A stretch of DNA of 64,000 nt from Petrosia ficiformis (GCA_947044365.1 OX345638.1:7703701-7767700), one strand, 5' to 3'; counted from the first letter of the stretch, positions 1 through 11,680 are shown. A program made the numbers and translations. Notes: generated by a model from the letters alone, not told the origin.

Positions 1-115
1 CACTATCGTTAATTTTATATACCTGTAGTTACATATTCCTAAGTTGTAATTATTATCATGTCTGAACATAACCCATGTATATCATATATAATCATACATT
101 TCTTCATTGTTTCAT

Positions 116-149
116 AATATTTGTGATTTGATAAACAACCACAAATATT
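116..149. repeat. Conserved intronic hairpin (gene A Kelch intron)
   Basis: An inverted repeat with arms AATATTTGTGRTT and AACCACAAATATT around a short loop. The same hairpin is in the equivalent introns of B (14366-14399, perfect 13-bp arms) and D (about 45949-45970). A second potential stem follows, from the GTGTGATGTAATCACATGAT region to ATCATGTTATTACAC. Role unknown; it may only reflect recent duplication. Confidence 0.5.
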
Positions 150-321
150 TTAATTGTGTGATGTAATCACATGATTATTAATCATGTTATTACACTAAAG
201 AGTACATGTTCTGTTTGTTAGTAAATAATAATCATCCACTTGTAAACCACACCCTTTATTAATCATAAATGAACTCATCTTTGAATAATAATAAACCAAT
301 GTTGTATTATTAATACTATAG

Positions 322-1720
322 GATTTTGAGAAAGTATCCGAGACTACATTGAAATGGCCTAAGGCAAGAGATCAACATGCTAGCACCATCATCAATACTG
401 TATCATCAAATCAACGAACGATATCTCATTTGATGGTATCGGGAGGACAAGATGAAAATCTTCAAACTCTAAACGATTGCTGGATAATGAATCTCTCCAG
501 TTTTATCTGGTATCAGGTAATGTACATCACATGACACATGTAATACATTGTTGTCTATATATTAATTTATATTGGTATCAGTTTTGTTATCATCAAATTT
601 GATATTAATATTGAAAATACTGGTATATCACAAATATGAGTTAAAAGTGTTATCATTACATTTCTAATAATAATTATTTTTTACTACCTTAACACCTCTT
701 TCATTTTACTGTTTATTATGGCAATTTCTGGAAACTCAATATTCTATTCTAGTTTGCACAGTTTCTGATACGTCATGCTCATACTTCCATCGTAGATAGT
801 AGAGTAGAAGGAACTCTACTATGCATGTGTCCATTGACTGAAAATGTACTTCAGAAGTGTAATGATGTTCTTTTTCTTCCTTAATTTTGCTCTGTCAGTC
901 TCATCTGAACTTTATTTCTTCTTATTGTTGATCATCTGACCTGTGGCCGATCAGTGTGTATATAACACGTCACAAATTACTTTTTGCACACTTTTGCATG
1001 CAATAGGTTAGTTATTGCACTTTGCTCACCTCTACTAACGAAGCTTCTCCAACAACAGGGGTAGTTTACCAGATCGTCAATAAATCACTTATAACACACT
1101 TGACAGTGCATTGTGTGTTTCTTACATGTAGGCACGGCTAAAAGGTTTCAAATGTAGACATACACATACGAGCAATTATTATAGATTATTTTGTACTAAT
1201 AGTGTGTGTACTATAGCGAGACCCAACTGTCTGCTATGTGACGGGAAGGGTTTGGTCAACTCACTATAATAGTATTCATCAAGAATTTAAAATTTAGCTA
1301 TTTTAGTAGTTTACAAACTGAATCAAAATATGTATATTCGTAACTATACTTTCCCAGTAAGCCAGTTGTATGAATATCATTACTATTGTTATGAATTCAA
1401 TTACCAGTTTGCCAGATACTTGATGCTCTTGACGAATGCTAGTACACTTGGTTGACCACACCCTTCTTGTTGCATCCTATGATTGAGATGTGTGCCTTAT
1501 TTATAACATATATATGTAGTTTATATGTTAATTTATTCATCTCTTCAGATAAATCTACCTGATTCAGTCACTAAAAGATTCCACCACTCCATCTCAACAT
1601 ACTATATATCAAAAGAAAGATTTTGGATTGCAGTGACTGGAGGTTACAGTGAATATAATGAATCTGATAACACAGTTACAGCAATCATTGGATCTAATAT
1701 TGTAGTCATCATTGAATTAG
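322..1720 (+). other. Gene A Kelch exons (last blades)
   Basis: Two exons, 322-516 and 1549-1720, encode the last two Kelch-type blades. The first contains a VSGGQDEN motif and the conserved run NDCWIMNLSSF..WYQ; the second contains FWIAVTGGYSEYN. The paired glycines followed by an aromatic/Trp spacing are typical of Kelch repeats. The matching exons in B and D are the same length or differ by a multiple of three (195, 204 and 195 nt; 172 nt in all three). The second exon ends in phase 1 and joins to the helical linker. Earlier blades are outside the window. Confidence 0.75.
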
Positions 1721-4700
1721 GTATGATATTTAATATACTTATCATGTGATATATTATTATTAGTGATCATTATCATGTTCACTGGAATGTGTACAGTCTA
1801 TGACATACAAGATTATTACAGCTATATGAAAATCTAGCTTCATGTATACAAGATAATAATCCAATAGTTGTAGATTCACTGATACATTTGTAGTTACCTA
1901 TTCTGAGATATTCAAGTATCCTATGATTCATTAAAGACAAAGTGTCAGTCCATTTTCTATTCTTACTGTTTCCAATATTATGAGACACAGTAACACCAGT
2001 TAATTACATTCCTTAGTCCTATCTGTTATTATAAGAATGTTTACTTAGAAACAGCATAACAACCAACAACTACAAGAATGTTAGAAATGCAGTGTGTATT
2101 GTATTGAAACCTAATAAGTCTTACACTACTTATATAATATCCTTATTATCTCATTATATAGAATATATGAGTGATAAGTGGTCTGTGAAACATGTTTGGA
2201 ATTATGAACAGCTGATGAAAAACAAGAAAGAAGTTCAGACGATTTTATTTTATCATCTTCTTCATGGTAGAAGCCAAGAACTAGTTAGTAAACCAGTGAT
2301 CAATATTGTGTTAATAAAATATTGTATTAAATATTTCAGGAGACACATAGAATAATGGAGGAGAAGATATTTGAGAAAGAATCAGAATTATTAAAACTAA
2401 GTGTTGAGAAAAGAGAGAAGACTGATGAGATTACACACCTAAAGAAAAGAGAGATGTCATTAATAGATACATTAGATACACTAGAGAAAGGTCAGATAAT
2501 GAATATAATTTATTACATGTGATTTGAATACTTGATATTATGATATTTAGAACTGGGGTTTTCAAAAGATGAAACACAAGCCCACAATAAAGTGTCAATT
2601 GCAACCAGGCAAGGTAACTTATATAATACAATAATATGAAATTACAGTACAAGAGGTGTGTTCGATACGAGCATGTAACATGAGTGAAGTATACCACAGC
2701 TTCAATGCACAAGAGTAAGCAAGCAGGCAAAGTACGACACTCTATGTAGGTGCATGCTTCTCAGAATATTTTTTATTTTGGACCCACGAAAAGGCAAATA
2801 TAGCACAATCTAGCCTTAAAAATTAATACTAATCATACTATTAGAGCCACTCTTATTTTTTTCTTCATAGCATTATGCATCATTATTATTAAGTTTTTAA
2901 ATTAAAATAATTTGAAGTACAAAGGGGTGACAGAAAATATCCAGGGGATGGGGCAAATGCCCCCTCTGTGCTCCTCATAAAAACCATGATTATGTAATCA
3001 GCACTTTACTGAGTATTACTAGCATTGTTATGTGATCACTTGGATTATCTTATTACATCCGAGATAGAAGAACTACAAACAGAAATTTTTGACAAAATTA
3101 CTCAAATAGAGGAACTACAAACTTTATTGAAAAGCGAAACAAAAGAGCTAGAATCACTACAAAAACGTGAGTCATGACTTTTATGGAATTAACCAGAACA
3201 TCAACATTTATTCTGTTTTTATAGAAGTGACATCACTGCAGACAACTGTTGTTAGTAAGAATGACCAAATAAAGCAACTACAGAGTAAGTTAGAGAAGAA
3301 GGATGAGATAGTGAAAGAACTAGAGTTAATACAAGAACGTAAGTCATATATTACTTTACAGTTGAATTAATTTGAAATATCTTTTCACATAATTATAGAA
3401 GTCAAGCCACTACAGACAGAAATATTTGACAAAACTTGTCAAGTAGAGGAACTACATACTTCATTGAAAAACAAAACAAAAGAGCTTGAATTACTACAAG
3501 GACGTAAGTGCTGTACTTTTCAGAAATAACTACACTTCATAACTTATTTGGTTATTATAGAAGTGAAATCACTGCAGAGAACAGTTGATGATAAAACATG
3601 TCTAATAGAGGAAGTTCAAGAGAAACAGACATTGATGGAGAAGAAGATAGTTGAGAAAGAATCAGAATTATTGAAACTCAGTACTGAGATGAGAGAGAAG
3701 AGTACTAGTGATGAAATTACACACCTAAAGACAAGAGAGATGTCATTAATAGATAAATCAGATACACTAGAGAAAGGTCAGATAATGAATATAATTTATT
3801 ACATGTGATTTTAATACTTGATATTATGATCTTTAGAACTGGGGTTTTCAAAAGATGAATCACAAGCCTACAAGAAAGTGTCAATTGCAACAAGACAAGG
3901 TAACTTGTATAATATATATAATATGAAAAGTACAGCACAAGAGTTGTGTGGTAGATACAAGCATACAACATGAGCTAATTTATAAGTGATTACAGTAGAC
4001 CAGATGTTGAGTACACAAGAGTAAGCACTTTATAAATAACTAATTGACATGTGAATAATTCAAACTTAATTGTGCAATGTTTATGCAATATAGAAATTCC
4101 TATACTATGAGTGTATTTGACATAACCACACAACATACATATATCTTAAGCTTGAATATCTTTAGTAATTATAATAATTATTACATTATTTGAAATCATT
4201 ATTTTTATGGCCTGTACTGTAGCCACCCCTATGATTACTTTCCCACGGGTTCGATATATACTTGGGGCGAGCCCCACACTTATCAGTTAGCTGGAAAGTT
4301 TGCATTAGATGTATGTTTGTTTGTTTGCGTACGTATCCCGTAAAAATCTTTTTATTCGAACTTAGTTACGTATTCTCACTATTCTGTAAAAATGTTTTTA
4401 TTAGTAAATACTTTCAATCATTTTGAAAGCCACGTGTTTGATAGATGGATGGAGGCAGATTATAGGGCAGAGCTAAACGAGCTGCAGAAACGAAAGAGGA
4501 AAGAGAAGTGCAATTGTGCAAGAGAAGAGAGACTCACAGAGCTTGAAGAGCCCGAGATCGCGAAACTATGGAAAGGGATCACGAAAGAGAAGTAAGGTTA
4601 AACAATACTTCCCCCTTTAAGCACCTCATCAGGCTCGCCCCACAATGATTAGCATTCGTGCTAGCATTCTCTATATTCTTGTGTCACCTACGCGAGTAAT

Positions 4701-7700
4701 GCGTTGTATACGTTGTATACGTAGTTAAGGAAGTTACATCATTCCCAGGGGGGCTCGGTCAATTAATGGGCGTGGCGCGTAATAGACCATGCGGCGTCGC
4801 GCGCTCGAACTCAACAGAAAGAAAAATGCTTGTATATATATAGCTTACGCAGAATTAGAAACTGCTAACTATTCTACCTAAAATATATTTCTAAAGTTCT
4901 ACAAGATTCTTTAAAAGGTAAAGAGAGTAGATAATCAAAATAATAACTGTAATAGGTTGTTGTGTTTAATCCAGGCATGATAAAGTCAGCCATGATTACT
5001 GAATGCTGGACACCATAAAGCAATCATAGGGATACTTTTTTTTTCTGTATATACACTTGTTATGTTTAGAGTTACAAGATTCTCAGATATTATTGATGAT
5101 TGAAAAGAAAACATCATTAGCAAAAACACAACAGGTCACAGATTTGGAAGAGAAACTTAAACTCACATCTATCCTTTCATCAGGTCTATATTAATACATG
5201 TATCATATCTATTGAATGTGTATTGAGTATTATGTGTTTTCATTAGATGAGGAGACAATGGAAGTATATTATGAGAAGACTCTGGAAAGAGAACCATCAG
5301 AAGAGAAGAAATCAAAACCTGTAGATGAGGATAAACCTAAATCAGACATTAGTGATAAGATGTTAATATTGGAAGAAGGTTAGATGAGTATTACTAGTAT
5401 TATTATGTGATCACTGATTATCTTATTACATCAGAGATAGAGTCACTACAAACAATAGTTATTAGTAAGAATGAACAAGTAGAGGAACTACAGAGTAAGT
5501 TGGAGAAGAAGGATGAAGAACTAGAGTCAGCCAGTGAAGAACGTAAGTCATATGTTACTTTGCAGTTGAAATAATTTCAAATATTTTTTTTGACATAATT
5601 ATAGAAGTCAAGACAGAAGTATTTGACAAAACGTCTCAAGTAGAGGAACTACAGACTTTATTGAAAATCAAAACAAAAGAGCTAGAATCACTACAAGAAC
5701 GTGAGTCATGTTCTTTTTGGAATTAGTGGAACTTCAAATCTTCTTCTATCATTATAGAAGTGAAGTCACTACACACAACAGTGGTTGATAAAACTTCACA
5801 AACAGATGAAGTACAGAATACAGTAGAGAATAATGAAGTACATTTGGAGGAATTACAAATGCAGAGAGAGAGAATAAGGGAACTTGAAGTTACTATACAA
5901 GAAATGAAACAGTTAGAGGAAACTAGAATGACTTCATCACTTGTACCACAAAACTCCAGTGATATCATTTCTATACCAGGTTAGAAATCATGTTATATAA
6001 TTAATATACTAGTCTCTGTTGTTATCATAATCTCATATTATTATACAGATGATCCTGATCTTCATATAGCTAAACAGAAGGTGTTTCATATTAAAGGGAA
6101 CAATCTGGATTGGGGAGATTATGGGTTAAAGATGTATTTCCCAGAAGGTACCATCCCACCATCACAAGTGCTTATCAAAGCTCTTGTGGGTGGTAAATTC
6201 CAGTTTCCTGATGGAATGGAGCTTGTCAGTGCTTTATATGTCATCTCATTCCCTGAAGAGTACCTCCAGCCTGTGAAATTACAAATACAACACTGTGTCT
6301 ATCTGAAGAGTTCACGACAGTTTAAATATCTGAGATTCATAACAGCACCTATAGATGAGTCAGTACCACCATACAAGTTCCAGTTCATAGAGGGTGGTAA
6401 ATTCTATACTGATAGTCAGTATGGAATGATAGTTCGTTCCAAGTTTTGTATAATGGGTATTGGTAAGAAGACTGATGGTCATGATCCACACATCTCATCT
6501 GATGTAGAGGATACTAGTGATACTGATAGTGAAACACAATCCACAGTTGAACATGGTTAGGATACTATAGTATTAATTAGTATTTAAATATTTATTATAA
6601 TTATTTAATAGCTCATGATCAATCAACTGATAATGATGTGTCTTATAATGACTCTTCAGAAGACCAAGATCCACCTAGTAGTGATACTGATAATGAAATA
6701 CAATCCACATCTGAACATGGTTAGGATATTATAATATTAATAACAGTATTTAAATATTAATTACAATTATAGGTGATGTTCAGAATGATGTGTCTAATAC
6801 TGACTCTTCTTCAGAAGATAAGGATACTAGTAGTGATACTGATAGTAAAACACAGTCCAAATCTGGACATGGTTAGGATATTAATAGTATATATTATGAA
6901 TGTGTTATTATAATCATTATTAGTCGATGCTGACCCCACTGAAGAGAATCCTAGTAGCAATACTGATGATAAAACACCACCCCCATCAGGACATGGTTAG
7001 GATATTATAATATTAATAACAGTATTTAAATACCAATTACAATTATAGGTGATGTTCAGAATGATGTGTCTAATACTGACTCTTCTTCAGATGATAAGGA
7101 TACTAGTAGTGATACTGATAGTAAAACACCATCCTCATCTGGAAATGGTTAGGATATTAACAGTATATTTTGAATGTATTTATTACAATTTTTATTACAA
7201 TTTTTATTAGTCGATGTTTTGTCAACTGACAATACTGAAGAGAATCCTAGTGGCGATACTGATGATAAAACACCACCCTCATCTGGACATGGTTAGGATA
7301 TTAATAGTATACTAATTGATGTTATATTCTAATATATTTAGTTAATGTTCACTCAACTGATAATGATGTATGTAATACTGATGATATAGAGGTGAAAGAA
7401 TTCATCTCATCTGATAACGAAGAAACGCAACAAGAGAAATGTAAGATATTCACTAATCATAATATTACATGTACATATCTCATATTCAGTACATATAGTT
7501 GATAATGATATTAATACTGTTACTAATAATGATAATATTAGTACTGAAGATATTATCAACACACCTGATATACATGATAATGAAACACTACAAGAGAAAT
7601 GTAAGGAATTATTTATAATGTACACATTTATGATTCATCATCCATTTTATAACAGATTCTGGTGCTGAACTGAATATATCACAGGATAGTAACACTGGAC

Positions 7701-10161
7701 TACAAGAAGGTAGCTATAGTATATACAGCATAATAGTTATACTCATTTATAAGATGTATAATGTATATTTTATCCAGATACACAATCTCAACATACATGT
7801 AGTGAACTGGTTGTTCATAAAATTGTTTCTGGTAGTGTAATCCATACAAAAGGAAGTATGTTATATCATATATTGCTCTCATTAGGAGATGCATGGAGAT
7901 TAAGTAAAATAATATTACTATTCTATAGTAAAAGTTCCTGATGATTCTGGTGTACCTGATAACAAATATACTGGTGAAATGTATTATAAAAGGAAAGGAA
8001 GTAACAAATGGTTAATGAGGTTCATGATAGTCCAAAATGTTAAAGTATTCCAAAAGGTAATTAACATACAGCGTATGCATTTGTATTCTGAATTGTAAAT
8101 TGATGTATTAATTAACCCTTAAAGTGCTGAGCATGTATTTGGCAATGCTTCCCATTTCCAAATCTGTATTCTCTGATGTAGATATCTCGGCCTTCGTTTA
8201 CTTTCTGTACCCCAAACTTGGCTCCTTTCTGATATGGAGTACTATTTCTAGCCACTTGCATACCAGGACACAAAGTTTCCAAGCAATTCATAGGACTAAA
8301 TAAAATGCAGTTTTCTCCTTTTTTTGACAGAACAAACAAAACCATCCGCTACATATTGATGGCACCAGCTATCCACACAATATTGAGTTGCCCTGCATGA
8401 GAAATGTCACAGCTACCCACAAGATTGCGTGGGCAGGGTCATAGACACTCCAAATTGTGTGGGTGCCGAAGGAGCTGTGCCCAATTCGAACCCCATTAAC
8501 AGAGGGACACCATCCTTTAAAATTCTCCCTGTACTCTACATTTAGGACAAAGGGCAGCTGAAAAACCATCAAGTTTTTTTAGCCTTTTGCTTGGGCATAT
8601 GACTGAAACCAAATACGAACATTTGAAGTCCTCTGTAATGCTATGAACACACTCCTAAGTGCAGAGGAGTACAAAGTGTGACGTCAGCACTTTAAGGCTT
8701 ATGTAATTCATGCAGATGATGGCCTCAATATTAGAGTGTGATGACTTTATATGAAATATAATGAATAGTTAAATGTCAATAATGAATGGATTGCAATTTG
8801 ACATACACAAGAAAGAACAGGAAGGATAATAATATGAAAATAGTGAAGATAAATAAAAGCTTATTGGTAATTCCAAACTGAAGTTATGAAAATTGTTCTG
8901 AGGTTGAGCTGAACATCAATGACCTATAGTAATTTTGTGTGTATTATAATATTAATTTGTTTCATAATTATAGTACATATCAGCTAAACACCAAAATCTT
9001 ATACATGATGAGACAATACGATTTTCTTTTGTGGACCCTCTACATGGATATATTGAGCTGGTTATGGACAGTCCAGAACAAAAATACTCCTTCAAAGGAT
9101 GGAAAATCATGCCTCATAAAGAACCACTCAGAGTAAGAATAAATATACATTGATGTAGGATTATGATATTATCATTATATACCAGCTTACTAAACAAGAT
9201 GCTGACTTGTTTGGTTCACAACATCTTCTCAATTGCCCATCTGGTCTAGTGACTGTGCGTGCAACACAGGCACAAGATACTGAACAGGACTTACACTATG
9301 CTGTACCTTTAGTTGGAATTAATTCAGATGTTAGGAAGATATTTATAAATCGATCTCTGGAACCTGCTCAAACTATAACTAGTAAAGCATCTCATTATAA
9401 TATATATTATAATATATTAACAATATTCTGTAACACTTTAGAAACTGTCAGTCAACGAAATATAGATGAAGACACCACACAACCTCCTATAACTGGTGAT
9501 ACAACAGATAAAGGTTAGTGGTAATGCAGATAGTATGCATACATAGAGAGGTAGTGACGCGTTTACTAATGGGGTGGTTAGACACATGTAGTGCATGGGA
9601 TGAGGTGTTGAGCACATACCCTTTGTGTCCTCATGATTCCTACACTTGACATTTTATTATACCTATAATTATTATGATAAGTGTAGCAATGAGATCTGCA
9701 CTGCTGAAACTACGCTGTAATTAATTATATTCATTTTAATTATTTTTACCATGCATGTATTAACTTTCATGATTGTATATTTTATTATATTCACAGGTAC
9801 TGATAGATCTACTGTTGATACTAAACAAGTTATACAATGCATTAAAGAAGTAATGCGAACATATCATTCTGACTTATCTGAGTTATTTGAGGGACTATTG
9901 ACAACTGTATCTAGTGAGATGTATGCAGCTTGTCTGATACCTCATGCTGTTGAAAAGAATCCAACATTTGATGCCATTATGAGCTCCTTCTTGTCAGGAT
10001 TTGCATTCAAAAAGAAACTGGAAGATGTTGAGAAATACTGTGTGAAGTTTTTTAATGTATTTTATAAAATAGGTGGTCAGTTTGTAGATGCAGCTGATAT
10101 TATTAAACACACTATACAAGATACAGTTAGAGATAAACTAACAGTTCAGTTAAATATGTAA
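322..10161 (+). CDS. Gene A: Kelch-coiled coil-ZU5-UPA-CARD-like protein (5' partial)
   Basis: First of four tandem paralogues; the first Kelch exons lie left of the window. Exons read from GT..AG boundaries and paralogue comparison: 322-516, 1549-1720, 2162-2283, 2340-2490, 2551-2613, 3225-3338, 3399-3503, 3561-3776, 3837-3899, 5070-5183, 5247-5378, 5435-5542, 5605-5700, 5758-5979, 6049-6555, 6612-6719, 6773-6871, 6924-6995, 7049-7147, 7211-7291, 7342-7440, 7490-7600, 7656-7709, 7778-7855, 7929-8056, 8974-9132, 9186-9381, 9442-9513, 9797-10161. Joined length is 4101 nt, exactly 1366 codons plus stop, with compatible phases throughout. Domain order: end of Kelch propeller, coiled coil, ZU5, acidic linker, UPA, CARD-like domain. 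One further coiled-coil exon (3062-3166) has lost its acceptor. The family has FIIND-CARD logic like NLRP1/CARD8, but function is inferred from domains only. Confidence 0.8.
517..1548 (+). other. Long gene A intron with an extra insertion
   Basis: The equivalent intron is only 257 nt in B (15239-15495) and 252 nt in D (46378-46629). The ends of the A intron match those copies, but roughly 690-1490 is extra sequence, presumably a transposable element remnant. I saw no coding capacity or clear terminal repeat in it. Confidence 0.55.
1721..2161 (+). other. Conserved non-coding intron between Kelch and helical linker (gene A)
   Basis: This 441-nt intron is nearly identical in B (from 15668), C (from 30952) and D (from 46802), including a stretch starting TGATCATTATCATGTTCACTGG. 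Antisense ORFs in it are not conserved as proteins. The conservation is best explained by recent duplication. Confidence 0.5.
3062..3166 (+). pseudogene. Dead coiled-coil exon in gene A (acceptor lost)
   Basis: Paralogous exons start after acatcAG; here the same place reads acatcCG, so the acceptor AG is gone. The reading frame inside (EIEELQTEIFDK...) is still open for 105 nt and a donor GTGAGT follows. Using the next AG (3062-3063) would shift frame and hit a TGA quickly. Because neighbouring exons are phase 1-1, skipping this exon keeps the gene in frame. Confidence 0.65.
4200..5062. repeat. M1 MITE-like element, copy 1 (in gene A intron)
   Basis: Dispersed element recognised by a shared terminal motif (atccctatgattgc / gcaatcataggga), an internal block ggtcaattaatgggcgtggc, and an outer end reading caagtgtatatag. 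It lies in an intron of gene A and is absent from the matching B intron (17761-18025). It contains an open frame at 4392-4595 that smaller copies lack, so I do not call it a gene. Other copies: 14486-14925, 34085-34345, 39645-39990, 47215-49110 (interrupted), 53025-53360, 55005-55170. Confidence 0.65.
6049..6555 (+). other. Gene A ZU5 domain exon
   Basis: One 507-nt exon encodes a ZU5-type beta domain. Family features: a DYGLKMYFPEGTIPPSQ segment (IPEGAIP-like), LVSALYVISFPEE, PVKLQIQHCV (the PV.L..PHC strand), and a final strand reading YGMIVRSKFCIMGIG. The F-C pair at 6444-6449 lines up with the F-S autoproteolysis pair of FIIND proteins. The exon tail is acidic (SSDVEDTSDTDSETQS) and starts the linker. 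B has a 507-nt exon of the same structure. Confidence 0.75.
6612..7855 (+). other. Gene A acidic linker exon array
   Basis: Nine small exons encode a low-complexity Asp/Ser/Thr-rich linker between ZU5 and UPA: 6612-6719, 6773-6871, 6924-6995, 7049-7147, 7211-7291, 7342-7440, 7490-7600, 7656-7709 and 7778-7855. Lengths are 108, 99, 72, 99, 81, 99, 111, 54 and 78 nt, all divisible by three and all phase 1-1. Typical content is NDVSNTDSSSEDKDTSSDTD. Most end ...GHG or NG before a GTTAGG donor. Exons and introns look like recent local duplications. Many Ser/Thr next to acidic residues could be CK2 sites (inference). Confidence 0.75.
7929..9513 (+). other. Gene A UPA domain exons
   Basis: Exons 7929-8056, 8974-9132 and 9186-9381 encode a UPA-like domain; 9442-9513 encodes a short Thr-rich spacer. 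The key match is FKGWKIMPHKEPLR, which resembles the W.I.PH block of UPA in UNC5 proteins. The third exon (LFGSQHLLNCPSGLVTVRA) resembles the later UPA strands of NLRP1-type FIINDs. The first intron (8057-8973) is inflated by an inserted element at 8117-8698; the D counterpart is only 84 nt. Confidence 0.65.
8117..8698. repeat. M3 transposable element with terminal inverted repeats
   Basis: About 582 bp bounded by perfect 14-bp inverted repeats, CCTTAAAGTGCTGA and TCAGCACTTTAAGG. It sits inside the first UPA intron of gene A and is absent from B, C and D. A related copy in the other orientation lies near 62270-62870: translated segments share GAKFGV.K.N.G..I. Internal ORFs are short and unrecognised, so this is a non-autonomous DNA element. 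Confidence 0.7.
9797..10161 (+). other. Gene A CARD-like death-fold exon (C-terminus)
   Basis: Final exon, from a CAG acceptor to TAA. It encodes about 120 residues of helical character: VIQCIKEVMRTYHSDLSELF, a middle helix with SSFLSGFAFKKKLEDVEKYC, and a last helix VDAADIIKHTIQDTVRD. The pattern of amphipathic helices and the position after ZU5-UPA fit a divergent CARD or DED; sequence alone does not decide which. Closely related exons end genes B and C. Confidence 0.55.
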
Positions 10162-11424
10162 TACATCTTTTATAATTATATTTTAAAACAATATTTTACA
10201 TATGTATGTGCTGTATATAATTATTATGATTATATGTAATTGCTGTTTACGAATATTTCATAATAATTTGATTCTTAAATCATATTTCAGATGTGAGTAT
10301 ACATATATGCGCAGTGAGTCACTTTAGAATGTGAAACACATCAGTACCTAATTGATCAAGAGATGTATACATGTACTAGCACAGAAATTATATAGTTTTG
10401 TGATCTTATAAGCCATATCAATAATCACGAGGGCATTGCCTAAGTGATTATTGGATGCTGCTGAGTGTAGTTCCGATAAACTCCACCCAAGCATATTCTA
10501 ACTGATTTAATTCATGGAAGCCAAAAGACAGTTGGCAGTTTCCTAGTAACAGATAATGCATCATTCATGTCTACATAGCTAATAAACATGAGATATCATG
10601 ACCCCTAACACTTGCATATGCATTGCACTGAATTCACAGTGACTAATACTGGTTCATTTAGAGGTTAATACAAAATAAGAACTGGAAAAAAATGGATAAT
10701 ATCTTTGATAAGGAGATGCAATTTTAGTAATTACTGAAACACTAATTTGAGGATCAACTTTGTGACTTACTTTTACGCCCACCAGTATAATGAAGTGAAT
10801 GGTCATGTGACTTACGTCTTCAACCACTAGTATAATGAGGTGAGTAATCATGTGATCTCTACTACAACTATCACAACAATGACCTCGGATACAAGAGTTA
10901 ATTGACATTCCAGACTGTTAAATACACACAGTTAGAAGTTCCAATATATCAGAATATTAACACTATATTACCACCTATGGTCACTGCATTCTTTCTATAG
11001 CCATTGCTGGACATTTTCCAGTTACTTTTTGGTAGTTATAATCCTCATATCACATTATTGATTAAATCTAGGTAATTTAGCTTTAAGGATGGAGTGTAGT
11101 ATTTATACTATAATTACAGTAAACAGTTTCCATTTATAGTAGCTCTTCATATGCAATTTATTATAGAACATACTAAATGAAAGGATATAGCATAGGCATA
11201 GTTACTAGTGGGGCACATGGGTAAAGGAAGCAATGCTCCCTTATTCACTAAGACTGTAAGAATATTTATTAGGTGTTCCCCCATTCATGCCTACTAAGTT
11301 GGTCCTCCTCTTTCTTTTCCTGCACTTATGTATAGTTACTACACCAGTAGCTACTTACTGATACTAGGGAACTTCAATTAAATTAAGAAGCCACCAAGAT
11401 AATACCTTCAATTTCACAAGATTT

Positions 11425-11680
11425 TGTCTGCATTAGTCACTGTTGTCACAGTAATCACTTCTGTCACAGTAGTCTCTACCGTTCCTATTGTTACATTAGT
11501 CACTACTGTGACAATAATCACTTCTGTCACAGTATTCATTACTGTCCATAATTCAGTATTGCAATAGTCACTATTGTCACATTACTCACTACTGTCACAT
11601 TAGTCACTAGTGTAACAGTAATCTCTTCTATCACAGTAGTCATTACTGTCCATATTCAGTATTGCATTAGTCACTATAAT
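11425..11680. repeat. Degenerate minisatellite (GTCACTACTGTCACA-type)
   Basis: Imperfect tandem copies of a unit around TAGTCACTACTGTCACA, with variants such as AATCACTTCTGTCACAG and the longer block CATTACTGTCCATA. A higher-order period is suggested because the block CAGTATTGCA.TAGTCACTAT occurs twice. No coding role seen. Confidence 0.7.

Larger units (their letters stand above)
2162..5979 (+). other. Gene A coiled-coil exon array
   Basis: Begins with a conserved helical linker exon (2162-2283; motif VKHVWNYEQLMKNK) and continues through twelve working coiled-coil exons to 5979. Exons alternate between two related types, one like SLQTTVVSKNDQIKQLQSKL and one like PLQTEIFDKTCQVEELHTSL. Leucines and charged residues are spaced as heptads. 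From the 63-nt exon at 2551 on, each is phase 1-1 and divisible by three: 63, 114, 105, 216, 63, 114, 132, 108, 96 and 222 nt. Coiled coils usually drive oligomerisation; here the stalk length can change by whole exons. Confidence 0.75.

Noticed and set aside
4392..4595. 67-codon ORF rich in Lys/Glu (RKRKEKCNCAREE)
   Set aside because: It sits inside an M1 element and is absent from other copies; charged composition alone is not evidence for a coiled-coil exon.
11425..11680. CRISPR-like repeat-spacer array
   Set aside because: Units are contiguous, degenerate and short, without unique spacers, in a clearly eukaryotic context.
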